Origin: Candidatus Methylobacter favarea | GTDB taxonomy: Bacteria > Pseudomonadota > Gammaproteobacteria > Methylococcales > Methylomonadaceae | NCBI RefSeq assembly: GCF_902806695.1 | Contig: NZ_CADCXN010000069.1 | Coordinates: forward strand, 60,613-124,612 | Reading direction: 5' to 3' | Length of the DNA stretch: 64,000 bases | Shown here: positions 31,301-42,226 of the stretch, piece after piece | How positions within the stretch are numbered: position 1 is the stretch's first letter | Layout: each line of letters opens with the position of its first letter | Position numbers and translations under genes: made by a program | The notes under the pieces: generated by a model | Told to the model about the DNA's origin: nothing | Database searches by the model: none | What the model saw: the letters and a program-made list of their open reading frames with translations, nothing else

Positions 31301-32866
31301 ATGAAGATTGGTATACCCAAAGAAATTCATGAGGGTGAACAGCGCGTTGCCACGACTCCGGAGGCGGCCGCACAAATAATAAAACTGGGATTTTCCGTCA
31401 GCATCGAAAGCGGCGCGGGGGCGGGCGCAAATATTTCTGATGAAGCCTATAAAGCCGTCGGTGTTGAAGTCGCAGCCGATGCCAAAACGCTTTGGAAGCA
31501 ATCCGATATCGTCATGAAAGTTCGCGCGCCCGAACAACACCCGGAACTGGCAATAGATGAAATTGACCTGTTGCCGAATGGCGGCTATTTAATCAGTTTT
31601 ATCTGGCCTGCGCAAAATTCCGATTTAATGCAAAAACTGTCCGCCAAACAAGCCACTGTGCTGGCCATGGATAGCGTGCCGCGCATCTCGAGAGCGCAGA
31701 AACTGGACGCGCTCAGTTCCATGGCCAATATTGCAGGTTACCGCGCCATTATTGAGGCAGCCCAGCATTTCGGGCGTTTTTTCACCGGCCAGATTACCGC
31801 CGCCGGTAAAATTCCGCCCGCTAAAGTGCTGGTGATCGGCGCCGGTGTTGCAGGGCTTGCCGCTATTGGTACGGCAAAAGGCATGGGCGCTATAGTCAGG
31901 GCTTTTGATACCCGGCCTGAAGTGAAAGAACAGATTGAAAGCATGGATGCTGAATTTTTGATGCTCGATTTCAAGGAAGAAGGTTCAGGGACAGGAGGCT
32001 ATGCCAAAACCATGTCCAAGGAGTTCATTGAGGCTGAAATGGCCTTGTTTGCAAGACAAGCGATGGACGTGGACATTATCGTGACGACAGCGCTGATTCC
32101 GGGCAAACCGGCCCCGAAATTAATCACGAAGGGCATGGTTGAATCGATGAAGCCGGGCAGCGTGATTGTGGATTTGGCGGCAGAGCAAGGCGGCAACTGC
32201 GAATTGACAGAGAAAGACAAGGTGGTCGTGAAACATGAGGTAACCCTTATCGGCTATACCAATTTACCCAGCCGGCTGGCCAACCAGTCCAGCCAGCTTT
32301 ATGCCACCAACCTGCGGCATTTGTTAACCGAACTTTGCCCTGAAAAAAACGGCGTTATTAACGTCAATATGGACGATGAGGTGATACGCGGCACAACCGT
32401 CATAAAAGAAGGTAAAATCACGTGGCCGCCGCCACCGCCTAAACTCTCTGCGGCCCCGCCTCCACAAACCGAAGCCCCTGCTTATCCTTCCGAGCCGGAA
32501 CAACAAAAAAAATCGTATCTCACTCCGGCTGTTAAACAACTTTTGCCGCTTATTATTGGCGGACTGGCGTTGTTCGGTATAGGCGCTGTTGCGCCTGCCT
32601 CGTTCATGTCGCACTTTACCGTCTTTATCCTGGCCTGCTTTATCGGTTACCAGGTGATTTGGAATGTGTCCCCGTCGCTGCATACCCCTTTAATGAGCGT
32701 CACCAATGCCATTAGCGGCATCATAGTCATCGGCGCACTGGTTCAGCTTTCCGCATCCGGCAATCTCGTCAGAATTCTTGCCGGCTTGGCCTTGCTCATT
32801 GCATCCATCAATATCGTGGGCGGCTTTCTGGTTACCCGCCGCATGTTGGAAATGTTCAGAAAATAA
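31301..32866 (+). CDS. pntA: NAD(P) transhydrogenase subunit alpha
   Basis: The proton-translocating transhydrogenase makes NADPH from NADH. The alpha subunit here is one 521-residue chain: an NAD(H)-binding domain (residues 1-~380; [39 protein letters not shown]), a Pro-rich linker (about 381-410) and membrane helices (about 418-515). Some bacteria split this into pntAA and pntAB. The start at 31301 follows AGGAGACCGT. pntB starts 12 bases after the stop. Confidence 0.97.
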   Translation: MKIGIPKEIHEGEQRVATTPEAAAQIIKLGFSVSIESGAGAGANISDEAYKAVGVEVAADAKTLWKQSDIVMKVRAPEQHPELAIDEIDLLPNGGYLISFIWPAQNSDLMQKLSAKQATVLAMDSVPRISRAQKLDALSSMANIAGYRAIIEAAQHFGRFFTGQITAAGKIPPAKVLVIGAGVAGLAAIGTAKGMGAIVRAFDTRPEVKEQIESMDAEFLMLDFKEEGSGTGGYAKTMSKEFIEAEMALFARQAMDVDIIVTTALIPGKPAPKLITKGMVESMKPGSVIVDLAAEQGGNCELTEKDKVVVKHEVTLIGYTNLPSRLANQSSQLYATNLRHLLTELCPEKNGVINVNMDDEVIRGTTVIKEGKITWPPPPPKLSAAPPPQTEAPAYPSEPEQQKKSYLTPAVKQLLPLIIGGLALFGIGAVAPASFMSHFTVFILACFIGYQVIWNVSPSLHTPLMSVTNAISGIIVIGALVQLSASGNLVRILAGLALLIASINIVGGFLVTRRMLEMFRK

Positions 32867-32878
32867 TAGGGGAAAATG

Positions 32879-34270
32879 ATGTCTCAAAGTTTAATTACGA
32901 TGTCTTACATCGTCGCCACCATTCTGTTCATTCTTAGCCTGAGCGGTTTAAGTCATCAGGAAACAGCACGGCGCGGCAATTATTACGGCATGCTCGGAAT
33001 GGCGATTGCCATTATTGCAACGGCTCTTAACGGTTCCTTTAATGCCTATGTCATTTTAATCATCGCTTTACTGATTGGCGGCGCTATTGGCGTAACAGCT
33101 GCTTTCAAGGTCGAAATGACGCAAATGCCGGAACTGGTTGCCATTATGCACAGCCTGGTCGGTATGGCCGCGGTTTTAGTCGGTTATGCCAATTTTATGG
33201 ATCCGTCTGCCACTCTTATCGGGGTGGAGAAAACTATCCACGAAGTAGAGATTTACGTGGGCGTATTAATCGGGGCCGTTACTTTTTCAGGCTCTGTGAT
33301 TGCATTCGGCAAGCTCAGTGAAAGAATCAGCGGCAAGCCGCTATTGTTGCCTGGCCGGCATTGGTTCAATCTGGGATTATTGATTGCGGCTATCTTCCTG
33401 GGCCGGCTATTTTTACAACAAGCGGAAACCGGTAGCGGTATTGTTCCGCTGTTAATAATGACCGGCATTGCCCTGATTTTCGGCATACACATGGTCATGG
33501 CCATAGGCGGCGCTGATATGCCGGTAGTCATCTCCATGCTCAACAGTTATTCCGGATGGGCTGCCGCGGCAACGGGTTTTATGTTAAGCAACGATTTACT
33601 GATTGTTACCGGCGCTTTGGTCGGCAGCAGCGGGGCCATCTTGAGTTATATTATGTGCCGCGCCATGAACCGGAATTTTATCAGCGTTATTGCCGGTGGT
33701 TTTGGCACGGCTTCGGGCGGTGAAGCGGCCGCCATTGAAGGCGAAGTACAGCCTGTCACTCCGGCAGAAACCGCTGAATTGCTGCTGGCTGCAAAAAACC
33801 TCGTGATTATTCCAGGCTATGGCATGGCGGTGGCCCAGGCTCAACATACCGTCAATGAAATCACCAGGCTGTTAAGGGAAAAAGGCAAAAAAGTCCGTTT
33901 CGCCATTCATCCGGTGGCCGGACGCATGCCGGGGCATATGAATGTCTTGCTGGCGGAAGCCAAAGTGCCTTACGACATCGTTTTTGAGATGGATGAGGTC
34001 AATGAGGATTTTCCTCATGTTGACGTGTCGATCGTCATCGGCGCCAATGACATTGTCAATCCGTCGGCCCTGAATGACCCCAACAGCCCGATTGCCGGAA
34101 TGCCGGTGCTGGAATGCTGGAAAGGCGGAACGACAATCGTGCTTAAGCGCAGCATGGCATCCGGCTATGCCGGCATCGGCAATCCGTTGTTCGTCATGGA
34201 CAACACGCGCATGCTGTTTGGCGACGCCAATGCGACGTTGCAGGAAGTGTTGAAGGCCTTGAAGGGGTAA
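32879..34270 (+). CDS. pntB: NAD(P) transhydrogenase subunit beta
   Basis: The beta subunit carries most of the proton channel and the NADP(H) domain. The 463-residue protein has about nine hydrophobic segments (residues ~3-260), the channel-region stretch [20 protein letters not shown], and a C-terminal NADP-binding domain (about 300-463; [45 protein letters not shown]). AGGGGAA precedes two tandem ATGs (32876, 32879). It is coupled to pntA. Confidence 0.97.
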   Translation: MSQSLITMSYIVATILFILSLSGLSHQETARRGNYYGMLGMAIAIIATALNGSFNAYVILIIALLIGGAIGVTAAFKVEMTQMPELVAIMHSLVGMAAVLVGYANFMDPSATLIGVEKTIHEVEIYVGVLIGAVTFSGSVIAFGKLSERISGKPLLLPGRHWFNLGLLIAAIFLGRLFLQQAETGSGIVPLLIMTGIALIFGIHMVMAIGGADMPVVISMLNSYSGWAAAATGFMLSNDLLIVTGALVGSSGAILSYIMCRAMNRNFISVIAGGFGTASGGEAAAIEGEVQPVTPAETAELLLAAKNLVIIPGYGMAVAQAQHTVNEITRLLREKGKKVRFAIHPVAGRMPGHMNVLLAEAKVPYDIVFEMDEVNEDFPHVDVSIVIGANDIVNPSALNDPNSPIAGMPVLECWKGGTTIVLKRSMASGYAGIGNPLFVMDNTRMLFGDANATLQEVLKALKG

Positions 34271-34457
34271 ATTTAACTTCAAGTCGCAGGATGCGGTAAG
34301 CCCTGGCGAGCCGCATCGCTAAACAAGCACAAGTGATAGCGGTGTAATTATTTTAGAATCCGGGGATTATGAATAATAGACTTGACATTTTTTATTAGTG
34401 AAGGTGAGCTTCAGTGGCTAGCTCTCAACACCAATAAAGAAATCAGGGATATGATCA

Positions 34458-36056
34458 ATGCTTTTTAATTCATACATTTTTATTTTCACCTTCCTTCCGA
34501 TTGTGTTTTTCGGGTTTTTTCGCATTGGTAAACACAGCCATGCGTTAGCTTCTCTATGGCTTGCAACCGCCTCGTTATTTTTCTACGGCTGGTGGGATGT
34601 GCGCTATGTAAGTTTGCTGCTTGGTTCTGTTGTATTCAATTATGGTGCAGGCTATTTGATTGGTCATAGTGTTGCTCGTCAGTCAGGCAGTCAGTCAAAA
34701 ATTTTGCTGGCTGGTGCGATTACGGTCAATCTAGTTCTTTTGGTATATTTCAAATACATCAATTTCCTTGCTGACAATCTAAACCATTTCGCTGGTACTT
34801 CACTGTCCATCGGTGAAGTCATTCTTCCGCTTGGCATCTCTTTCTTCACTTTCACGCAAATCGCATTTCTGGTTGATACCTGCCAAGGCAAAGCGAAGGA
34901 ATTTAACTTCGTTCACTACTTACTGTTTGTCACCTACTTCCCGCACCTGATTGCAGGGCCGGTATTACATCACACAGAAATGATGCCGCAATTCGCCAAG
35001 CGTAACGTTTGCCACATCAACTGGGATAACGTCTCCGTTGGTTTGAGCATTTTCGTACTGGGATTGGCTAAAAAAGTGTTCATTGCCGATACGTTGGCTG
35101 ATTTCTCCACACCAATTTTCAGTGCGGTCGCAGCGGGAGGTCAACCGATGCTGTTTGAAGCATGGATCAGCGCGCTGGCTTACACACTCCAATTGTACTT
35201 TGATTTCTCGGCTTATTCCGACATGGCGATTGGTTTATCTCTGATGTTCAATGTGCGCTTGCCGATGAACTTCAATTCCCCCTACAAAGCTACCAGCATC
35301 ATTGAATTTTGGCGACGCTGGCACATCACCTTGTCACGCTTTTTGCGCGATTACCTGTACATCCCGCTGGGGGGCAGCCGCAATGGTAAATCCCGGCGTT
35401 ATTTGAACCTGATGATCACAATGTTGCTCGGTGGTCTATGGCATGGAGCGGGATGGACTTATGTCATCTGGGGGGGATTGCACGGCTTATACTTGCTGGT
35501 AAACCACGCCTGGCGAAACTTAAAAGAGCGCATGGGTTGGAGTGATGGTGGTCGATTAGCTAATCTTGGCGCAGGAGCACTGACCTTTATAGCGGTGGTA
35601 GTGGGCTGGGTGTTCTTTCGGGCGGATAGCTTTTCTTCGGCGATGGCTATGCTATATGGCATGCTGGGAATAAATGGGATTTCTCTTCCGGGTTCGCTGG
35701 AAGGCCAACTTGGAAAGTATTTTCTACATCATGATAAAGTCGTTTTTGACCAATTGATCCCTTTAGCTTCGCTAAAAACCAGGAAGGCTTTGACTTTTTT
35801 GATAATCGGCTTTGTTATTGCTTGGGGTTTGCCGAATATGCGGCAACTGTTCGCGAACTATCATTCGACCTGTGAAGATAGTGAGAATGCCGAGCAGGTG
35901 CATAAGGCTGACACTTTCAGATCAAGCCGATGGTTTCGTGTTCTTAGGTGGCGCCCTTCGAGATTGCAAGGTGCCTTTTACGGAGTACTGTTTTTTATAT
36001 TACTAAGTTGCATGGCATCAGCAAGCAAATCGGAATTCCTCTACTTTCAGTTCTGA
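34458..36056 (+). CDS. MBOAT-family O-acyltransferase (AlgI-like)
   Basis: A 532-residue polytopic membrane protein resembling alginate O-acetylase AlgI and relatives. Family signatures are EFWRRWHITLSRFLRDYLYIP-type and GLWHGAGWTYVIWGGLHG, where the His is the presumed catalytic residue; RDYLYIPLGGSRNG is also typical. It would pass acetyl groups across the inner membrane to a periplasmic partner, probably the next gene, for polysaccharide O-acetylation. It stands at the left edge of the exopolysaccharide region. Confidence 0.92.
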   Translation: MLFNSYIFIFTFLPIVFFGFFRIGKHSHALASLWLATASLFFYGWWDVRYVSLLLGSVVFNYGAGYLIGHSVARQSGSQSKILLAGAITVNLVLLVYFKYINFLADNLNHFAGTSLSIGEVILPLGISFFTFTQIAFLVDTCQGKAKEFNFVHYLLFVTYFPHLIAGPVLHHTEMMPQFAKRNVCHINWDNVSVGLSIFVLGLAKKVFIADTLADFSTPIFSAVAAGGQPMLFEAWISALAYTLQLYFDFSAYSDMAIGLSLMFNVRLPMNFNSPYKATSIIEFWRRWHITLSRFLRDYLYIPLGGSRNGKSRRYLNLMITMLLGGLWHGAGWTYVIWGGLHGLYLLVNHAWRNLKERMGWSDGGRLANLGAGALTFIAVVVGWVFFRADSFSSAMAMLYGMLGINGISLPGSLEGQLGKYFLHHDKVVFDQLIPLASLKTRKALTFLIIGFVIAWGLPNMRQLFANYHSTCEDSENAEQVHKADTFRSSRWFRVLRWRPSRLQGAFYGVLFFILLSCMASASKSEFLYFQF

Positions 36057-36058
36057 TT

Positions 36059-37081
36059 ATGAGATTCATGAAATCATTTTTTGTTTCTGCTCTTGTGGCT
36101 TGCGTAGTGGATTATTCCGCCGTATTGATATTAATCGACGCGCCGGTGCCGGCTGAATACTGGGTTGCTGAAATGATTACCATCAAGAAAAATTTAGTTA
36201 AGGAGTACGCTGGAAAAAGAAAAATAATCGTGGCAGGCGGATCAAGTACTTTATTCGGAATTAATGCTGAGCATGCTAGTGAGCAGCTGGATATGCCGGT
36301 AATTAATTTTGGGTTGCACGCAGGATTAAATTTAGAAAAAATCCTACAAGTAGTGAGTGCTGTGGTTGAGCCTGGCGATTTTCTGATCCTCCCATTAGAA
36401 CCGGGATATTACGGCTGCAATACTAAAATGAACTCATGGCAGGTTGCTAACATTGTCGGCTGGGATCATGATACTTTGAAGGAAATGAGTTACTTGGAAA
36501 AGAGTGAATTTATTTCATTGGTTTCGCCATCGCTGCTCGGTCAAATGTTTGTTGCTAAAATCCTGAGAGAGTTTTATCCAGCTATAATTTCTGAGCGCCT
36601 AAATGCGCTTGAAAATTCTTTAGTCTTGGCTAAATTTCGTGTTCGGCCGATGCCTGCTGTTTTTGAATACTCCGCATATAACCTCAACAATCATGGCGAC
36701 ATGCTGCGAACAGAAGGTTGTAGGTTCAAGGGTCAAGGCATTGATGTCAACAATCCCAGCCATGTGTGCGAAAAAACAGCAGGCCAGCTAATTAATTTTG
36801 TACATACCATGAGAAAAAAGGGAGTGCAAGTCTATTTCGCGAACATTCCCTACATCGCTTCAAAGGCTGGTTTGGACACCTTAAGAAGAGGCGAATCAAG
36901 TTTTCGTAACGAATTTGCCCATATCGGATGCATTATAGATAAACGTAAAGATCTTATTTTTGACAGGAAATACTTTTTTAATACCAATTTGCATTTAAAT
37001 GCTGAAGGACGGTCTCTTCGAACAAATTTATTCTTAAAGGCAATACGCCGTAACGTACTTAGCGGGACATGCTGGCGTTAA
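36059..37081 (+). CDS. SGNH-like partner of the MBOAT acyltransferase
   Basis: A 340-residue protein that starts two bases after the MBOAT stop. It has an N-terminal membrane/signal segment (about residues 4-24) followed by a globular part. VAGGSSTLFGINAEH resembles the block I region of SGNH/AlgJ-like esterase folds (nucleophile Ser candidate), and NTNLHLNAEGRSLRT near the C-terminus could supply the His. Tight pairing with an AlgI-like protein suggests it delivers acyl groups to polysaccharide in the periplasm. The family call is tentative. Confidence 0.6.
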   Translation: MRFMKSFFVSALVACVVDYSAVLILIDAPVPAEYWVAEMITIKKNLVKEYAGKRKIIVAGGSSTLFGINAEHASEQLDMPVINFGLHAGLNLEKILQVVSAVVEPGDFLILPLEPGYYGCNTKMNSWQVANIVGWDHDTLKEMSYLEKSEFISLVSPSLLGQMFVAKILREFYPAIISERLNALENSLVLAKFRVRPMPAVFEYSAYNLNNHGDMLRTEGCRFKGQGIDVNNPSHVCEKTAGQLINFVHTMRKKGVQVYFANIPYIASKAGLDTLRRGESSFRNEFAHIGCIIDKRKDLIFDRKYFFNTNLHLNAEGRSLRTNLFLKAIRRNVLSGTCWR

Positions 37082-37737
37082 GCCGAATAGCAAGGAGAGT
37101 TGCAGTGCGGATGCCGCGTTAAGCAATCCGAAATAAACAAAGCCACAAAAATCCTTGCCTGGATTTTCCCAAGCGAGAATTTTCAGCAACTCTTCATATG
37201 TGGCTCTACTTCCCGCCTCCTAAAGCCTTAAACAAAAACTTTCTATGCTATGTGAGGTTGTGCTATGGTGAAATATCGATGATTTATTTTTTCTAGCTTA
37301 TCCTCCGTAGCAGAACAATACCTTCAGAAGAGAGAATTGTGACTATGATCGACTATCACCAGGATTTTTATTGCTGCATGGGTGAACCAAGGGAATTATC
37401 AAGAGCAAGACGTTTTAGTGACCTGGACGCAGCCAGTCTATTAACGCATCCATCACCAGTTTAGGCGGCCTATGTTCTGCCATCGGCCGGCCGACCACTT
37501 GTGGAGAATACGGATCAATCACCACCGCCAGATATAGCCAGCCTTCCCGAGTATGAATACAGGGATGCGTCGACCTAAGCCTGATCCGGCTGCTTTACCA
37601 TAAACTGACCCTCCAAATGGTTAGCGGCGATGAATCAAAGTTAAAGTGCGTAACATGCTGTACCGTTTGGCTTGAATCGATAATTGCCACATAGTTTCCT
37701 GGACAAAATTTCTTTTTAATTAATTGGTTATTAATTT
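37082..37737. other. Gap with transposase debris
   Basis: No intact gene. The right half holds an IS3-type integrase fragment on the minus strand (37430-37680). I see nothing recognisable in 37082-37430. Confidence 0.6.
37430..37680 (-). mobile_element. IS3-family transposase remnant
   Basis: The minus strand reads NHLEGQFMVKQPDQA, then after a stop and frameshift GWLYLAVVIDPYSPQVVGR and MAEHRPPKLVMDALIDW. These match the rve integrase core of IS3/IS911-type OrfB. It is a fragment without ends or start, so it is inactive. Confidence 0.8.
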
Positions 37738-38439
37738 ATGCATAAAGCCGAATTCGATAAATTTGCAGAGGAATATCAGACCCTGCATCAGAAAAATATC
37801 CGGCTCTCCGGTGAATCTACCGAGTTCTTTGCCGAGTATAAAATCAAAGATGTTTTTGAACTCCTGACGACTCGAGTAGCTAGTTACAAACCTCAACAAA
37901 TACTGGATTTTGGTGCGGGCGTTGGCACCTCAATACCTCATTTTATGAAATTTTTTCCTGAGGTATCCTTGACCTGTCTGGATGTGTCAGAAAAAAGTCT
38001 TGATGTAGGCCGATCCCATTTCTCAGGCCTTGCCAATTTCCAATCCTTCGATGGAAAGTGTATTCCTTATCCCGATAATACCTTCGATCTAGTTTTCGCT
38101 GCCTGCGTCTTTCATCACATTCCTCATGCCGCCCACTCTGGCCTTCTCCGGGAGTGGCTCCGAATTATAAAGCCAGGCGGAACAGCAATTATTTTCGAAC
38201 ATAATCCGCTTAATCCGCTTACGGTGAACGCTGTAAACACCTGTCCCTTCGATGAAAATGCCGAATTGATTCGTGGATCCCTGCTCCGAAAAGAATTGCA
38301 AAGAGCAGGTTTTCAGAGTGTTGGCTTGCGCTACAGGCTATTCGTGCCAGGCGCGCTCCGAGCGCTACGCCCGCTAGAACGATGGTTGCACTGGTGTCCG
38401 GTTGGTGCTCAATATTTTGTTCATGCCACCAAGCCATAG
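37738..38439 (+). CDS. Class I SAM-dependent methyltransferase
   Basis: A 233-residue methyltransferase with motif I ILDFGAGVGTSIPHF (about residues 55-69), motif II-like LTCLDVSEKSLDVG, VFAACVFHHIPH and LRIIKPGGTAIIFEHNPL. The C-terminal ~40 residues are rich in Arg. It is followed 8 bases later by the GtrA/GT2 fusion, so the two are co-transcribed. In this context it could methylate a glycan or lipid-linked sugar; the substrate is unknown. Confidence 0.88.
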   Translation: MHKAEFDKFAEEYQTLHQKNIRLSGESTEFFAEYKIKDVFELLTTRVASYKPQQILDFGAGVGTSIPHFMKFFPEVSLTCLDVSEKSLDVGRSHFSGLANFQSFDGKCIPYPDNTFDLVFAACVFHHIPHAAHSGLLREWLRIIKPGGTAIIFEHNPLNPLTVNAVNTCPFDENAELIRGSLLRKELQRAGFQSVGLRYRLFVPGALRALRPLERWLHWCPVGAQYFVHATKP

Positions 38440-38447
38440 GAGGTTTA

Positions 38448-39830
38448 ATGCGTCTCGTACGATTCCTGATTGTCGGTGTTGCCAACACATTGATCGGATT
38501 GAGCATTATTTATGTTGCTATGTATTTTTTCCAACTCGATATGGTGAAGGCCAATGCTATTGGCTATGCAATAGGCATTTTGCTAGGGTTCGCTTTGAAC
38601 AAGATTTGGACTTTTAACAGTCGGGGCTATGTCTTGACTAGTTTCCTGCGCTATTTACTGGTGATTGTCATAGCCTACGCGGCTAATTTAGCTACAGTTG
38701 TATTGGTAAGCTCACATTTCGATTTAAATCATTACATGGCTCAAGCCCTAGGTATTATACCCTATACAGCGATAGGCTTTATGGGCAGCCGTTATTTCGC
38801 TTTTCGTACAGAGGAGCGTAGGGAAGCGGCAACAAATCCTGTAGTCAGTGAGCTCAGTGAGCCGGCTTTTAACAAGAAACGTGCAATATTCCGAATGATA
38901 GATATTGGCATTGTTGTGCCCTGCTATAACGAAGAAGCGGTGTTAATGGAAACCACCCGCCAATTGTCAGAGTTGTTACAGCAACTTATCATTGAAGGCA
39001 GGATTACGCCAAATAGCCGTGTGTACTATGTGGATGATGGAAGCCGTGACCGTACATGGGCGCTCATAGAGTCTCTAGCGGAAACCCGCGAATTTGTTCA
39101 CGGAATCAAGTTGTCACGTAATCGCGGCCATCAAAATGCCTTATTGGCCGGCCTGTTAACGGCAGAAGGAGAGGCAATAATCAGCGTGGACGCCGACCTG
39201 CAAGATGATTTGTCTGCCATTAAAAAAATGATTGAATGCTATGCGAAAGGCTACGATATTGTTTATGGCGTTCGAGATTCCCGCAAGACCGATACCTTAT
39301 TTAAGAGTTTTACAGCAAAAATCTATTACCGTCTGTTAAGGGCCATGGGCGTGGAAATCATCTACAACCATGCTGACTACCGTTTGATGGGCCGGCAAGC
39401 CATTGAGTCGCTAAGAGGATTCGGTGAAGTTAATTTGTTCCTTCGCGGCATGATTCCACAATTGGGATTTTCATATGCTCTTGTATACTACGACCGGGCC
39501 GAACGTTATGCCGGCGAATCAAAATACCCCTTAAAAAAAATGCTCTCATTCGCGTGGCAAGGCATTACCTCCTTCTCGGATTTACCTTTGCGCTTTATTA
39601 CAGGTTTAGGGCTGCTAGTATCTCTGATCAGTTTCTTGATTACGGTTTGGGCAATCGCGGTGCGTTTGTTTACCCAAGATGCGATACCAGGTTGGGCATC
39701 CACCGTTTTGCCTATCTATTTCCTTGGCGGTATACAGCTACTAAGTCTCGGAATCATGGGTGAATATCTAGCTAAAATTTACTCAGAAACTAAACGTCGT
39801 CCTCGTTACATCATCGAGAAAACTATTTAG
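38448..39830 (+). CDS. GtrA-like flippase fused to GT2 glycosyltransferase
   Basis: A 460-residue fusion. Residues 1-~130 have four helices of the GtrA family (RFLIVGVANTLIGLSIIYVA). Residues ~155-380 form a polyprenyl-phosphate-type GT2 enzyme: IVVPCYNEEAVL, YYVDDGSRDRTW, SVDADLQDD (metal-binding DxD region) and HADYRLMGRQA. Two C-terminal helices follow (about 390-445), as in GtrB/DPM1-like enzymes. The start at 38448 follows AGGAGG. It would make and flip a lipid-P-sugar donor, probably for the GT-C-like next gene. Confidence 0.92.
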   Translation: MRLVRFLIVGVANTLIGLSIIYVAMYFFQLDMVKANAIGYAIGILLGFALNKIWTFNSRGYVLTSFLRYLLVIVIAYAANLATVVLVSSHFDLNHYMAQALGIIPYTAIGFMGSRYFAFRTEERREAATNPVVSELSEPAFNKKRAIFRMIDIGIVVPCYNEEAVLMETTRQLSELLQQLIIEGRITPNSRVYYVDDGSRDRTWALIESLAETREFVHGIKLSRNRGHQNALLAGLLTAEGEAIISVDADLQDDLSAIKKMIECYAKGYDIVYGVRDSRKTDTLFKSFTAKIYYRLLRAMGVEIIYNHADYRLMGRQAIESLRGFGEVNLFLRGMIPQLGFSYALVYYDRAERYAGESKYPLKKMLSFAWQGITSFSDLPLRFITGLGLLVSLISFLITVWAIAVRLFTQDAIPGWASTVLPIYFLGGIQLLSLGIMGEYLAKIYSETKRRPRYIIEKTI

Positions 39831-39867
39831 TGAATAATAATTATTAATTTTTTGAGAAAATTTTAAG

Positions 39868-41385
39868 ATGAAATATATTAATCCATTTAACTTATCAGTC
39901 TTTTTTCCTTCTCTTCGTTGGTTGGTAATATTTCTTGGTTTAGTATTACTGCAACTGCCTTTCCTGACGGCCGATGCAGACCATCATCTTTCCGGAAGTC
40001 GTGGACCTTTTACAGACGAAGGCCTTTATACCGCCCAGTTTCGTAATGCCACGATCACCGGGCATCTTGACTTGACTCAAATGGACGGCATTATCAAAGA
40101 ACCTTTATTTGCCATAGGGATGTGGTTAGTAACCCATTATTTGGTTGATTCAATGTTGTCTTGCCGAGGTGCCGTAATAATCTCATCGGCATTTTTGCTA
40201 GCATTTTTAGCTACTGGTTTCGGAGCCTTTTCTAGAACGGTTCTGATTGCAATTCCGCTAGGGTTTCTTAGTTTCTACATCTTTCACTATAGTCATTTTG
40301 CCATGACTGAAATACTCTGCTCATTAATTATTCTGGCAGCCTGCAGGTTATTATATTTCCATTTGTCTGGATTGAGTAGCAGATGGCAGACATTGTTTTT
40401 GTCAAGTTTTCTAATCTTTATAGCATACGCTTGTAAAATTCAATTTATATATGCTGCCTTGATTCCTTCGCTAACAATTTTTTTGGCAATGATTTTTAAA
40501 ATGTCATGCGGCATACGTCCAGAACGAAATGATTGGATTAACTTAATAATCTCGATTTTTCTAGCCTGCATTTTTGCCTTAATATATTTTATGATATGGA
40601 TTTTACCAAATTATGAATTTTGGACTTCCTCAATTTTTCATCAAGTTGGAGAACGAACAGCAACAAATATCCGCAAAGTTGTTTATAACAATTTATTGAA
40701 ATTGATAGGTGATATTCGTAACTGGCCAATTTTCATAGTACTCCCGTTTGCACTAGTTATGGCATGCCAAGAATGGTGGTCATTGACGAATAATAAAGAA
40801 TCTCGGCAAACCTGGATTGCACTGGTAGCTCCCTTATTGGCATGGTTGATGCTTGAATCCCACAAATTTATTCTACCTTATCTTCCGAGCCGTTACCTGG
40901 TCTCTTTTTATATCGCACTCGCAATGCTCGGGGCGGCAGGGCTGTCTATGTTTAAAAAATCGCATATTACGAGTACTTGGCAGTGGTTTTATGGAGTATG
41001 CGCTATAGCCTTAATCTTGTCATTTACAGTTAATATAATACTTTATCAGCGCGCTTTTCAGGAGCGAAGCTATACAATTGTTAATGCGCAAACTTTGTTT
41101 GCCAAAGATGGGAAGTGGAAAAGAAAAGTTGTAATGGGACCCTGGGCTCCAACTTTATTTTGGGGTACTGGCGCTATCACCCTGCCTGTATGGAAAGATT
41201 ATTTCAACGATCGTGATATTCTCACTAAATATCATCCATCTGCTATTGTCAGCGAAGTTGACCAAGCTGACTCTCAGGGCGCTTTTACTGCGGACGGTAT
41301 TGATTTGAGGAAGTTGACGAGTAAAGTTGTGCGTGTGTTGCAATGGGAAATACATGTATACGAAATTCCTTTGACGACACGCTAG
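39868..41385 (+). CDS. GT-C-type membrane glycosyltransferase
   Basis: A 505-residue protein with about ten hydrophobic helices and a first periplasmic loop carrying GPFTDEGLYTAQFR, the acidic motif expected in GT-C/ArnT-like enzymes that use polyprenyl-phosphate sugars. Further features are SHFAMTEIL and KFILPYLPSRYLVSFYIALA. It comes 37 bases after the GtrA/GT2 fusion, which would make the donor. The acceptor is unknown. AT-rich codon use compared with the housekeeping genes suggests acquired DNA. Confidence 0.75.
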   Translation: MKYINPFNLSVFFPSLRWLVIFLGLVLLQLPFLTADADHHLSGSRGPFTDEGLYTAQFRNATITGHLDLTQMDGIIKEPLFAIGMWLVTHYLVDSMLSCRGAVIISSAFLLAFLATGFGAFSRTVLIAIPLGFLSFYIFHYSHFAMTEILCSLIILAACRLLYFHLSGLSSRWQTLFLSSFLIFIAYACKIQFIYAALIPSLTIFLAMIFKMSCGIRPERNDWINLIISIFLACIFALIYFMIWILPNYEFWTSSIFHQVGERTATNIRKVVYNNLLKLIGDIRNWPIFIVLPFALVMACQEWWSLTNNKESRQTWIALVAPLLAWLMLESHKFILPYLPSRYLVSFYIALAMLGAAGLSMFKKSHITSTWQWFYGVCAIALILSFTVNIILYQRAFQERSYTIVNAQTLFAKDGKWKRKVVMGPWAPTLFWGTGAITLPVWKDYFNDRDILTKYHPSAIVSEVDQADSQGAFTADGIDLRKLTSKVVRVLQWEIHVYEIPLTTR

Positions 41386-41499
41386 GTTTTCTGCTATTTT
41401 TATTTATAGTGACGGTAAGGATTTGAGGGCAAATTTAGAGGGGGACGATAATCACTCTCTACCTAACTCATTTAGAGGCTGTTTGAAAACTCCGGTTTT

Positions 41500-42200
41500 T
41501 GAATTCACTGTATAGATATTTTTAGAATTGGTTGACCTGATGATGCACAAAAAAGCGGAGGAAGCGAGAAGCATTATCGGAGTAATCTGAGTAATGGCGG
41601 ACGTTACCTGAAGCTGCATCTGTCGTTATCGGCCCTGGACATTCCCCACAAAATGAGTTTGCGCCAGGTTTGCCTGGATAGCCAATTATCAAGTACATCG
41701 CGGTTGCCGGGGTGGGCGGTTTCGAGGTTGTGAAACTAATCAATGTCCGCAAATGCCATCTCCTCGTGAATATCACGGATAGCTCAAGTCCGTGGTAGTT
41801 ACCGCGGCGAACGTGCAAGAACGGGACGGTATACGCTGGCTGTTAGTCATCGCCCCCACGGTAAAAAATTACGCACGATTTAAGTCAAGGTTGGTTATAT
41901 CGGTCATCAGGTGGACTGGCTCGTCGAACGTTTCAAGTTCTATCTGGCAGTCCTATGGCGTCTCAAGCAAACCCAGGAATGGGTGCTGGCGGCTCGCCGT
42001 GGGGCGATTGAGCACGCCTTCGCTTTGGCTAAACCCCTCACGGCGCCTCTGCAATAACTATTAACGGCTTACTCACCATGACGCAACCCGGATTTGCATC
42101 GCCCTGACATGCATTATGTGGAATCGCCTGGCTTGAGGGAAATTTTCAAACAGCTGCTTAGATTGGACCAGAATAGGCAGATACACTGGCATAAAACACT
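41500..42200 (+). mobile_element. IS5-family transposase remnant
   Basis: Fragments of an IS5-type transposase are seen in all three forward frames. VVVTAANVQERDGIRWLL (41792-41860) matches the VVHAANIQDRDG region. Later pieces (about 41900-42060) follow the order of the C-terminal catalytic region, with several stops and frameshifts. No intact ends were found. It separates the convergent GT-C and epsL genes. Confidence 0.75.
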
Positions 42201-42226
42201 TGCTACTGCTTTACGAGACTCGAATT

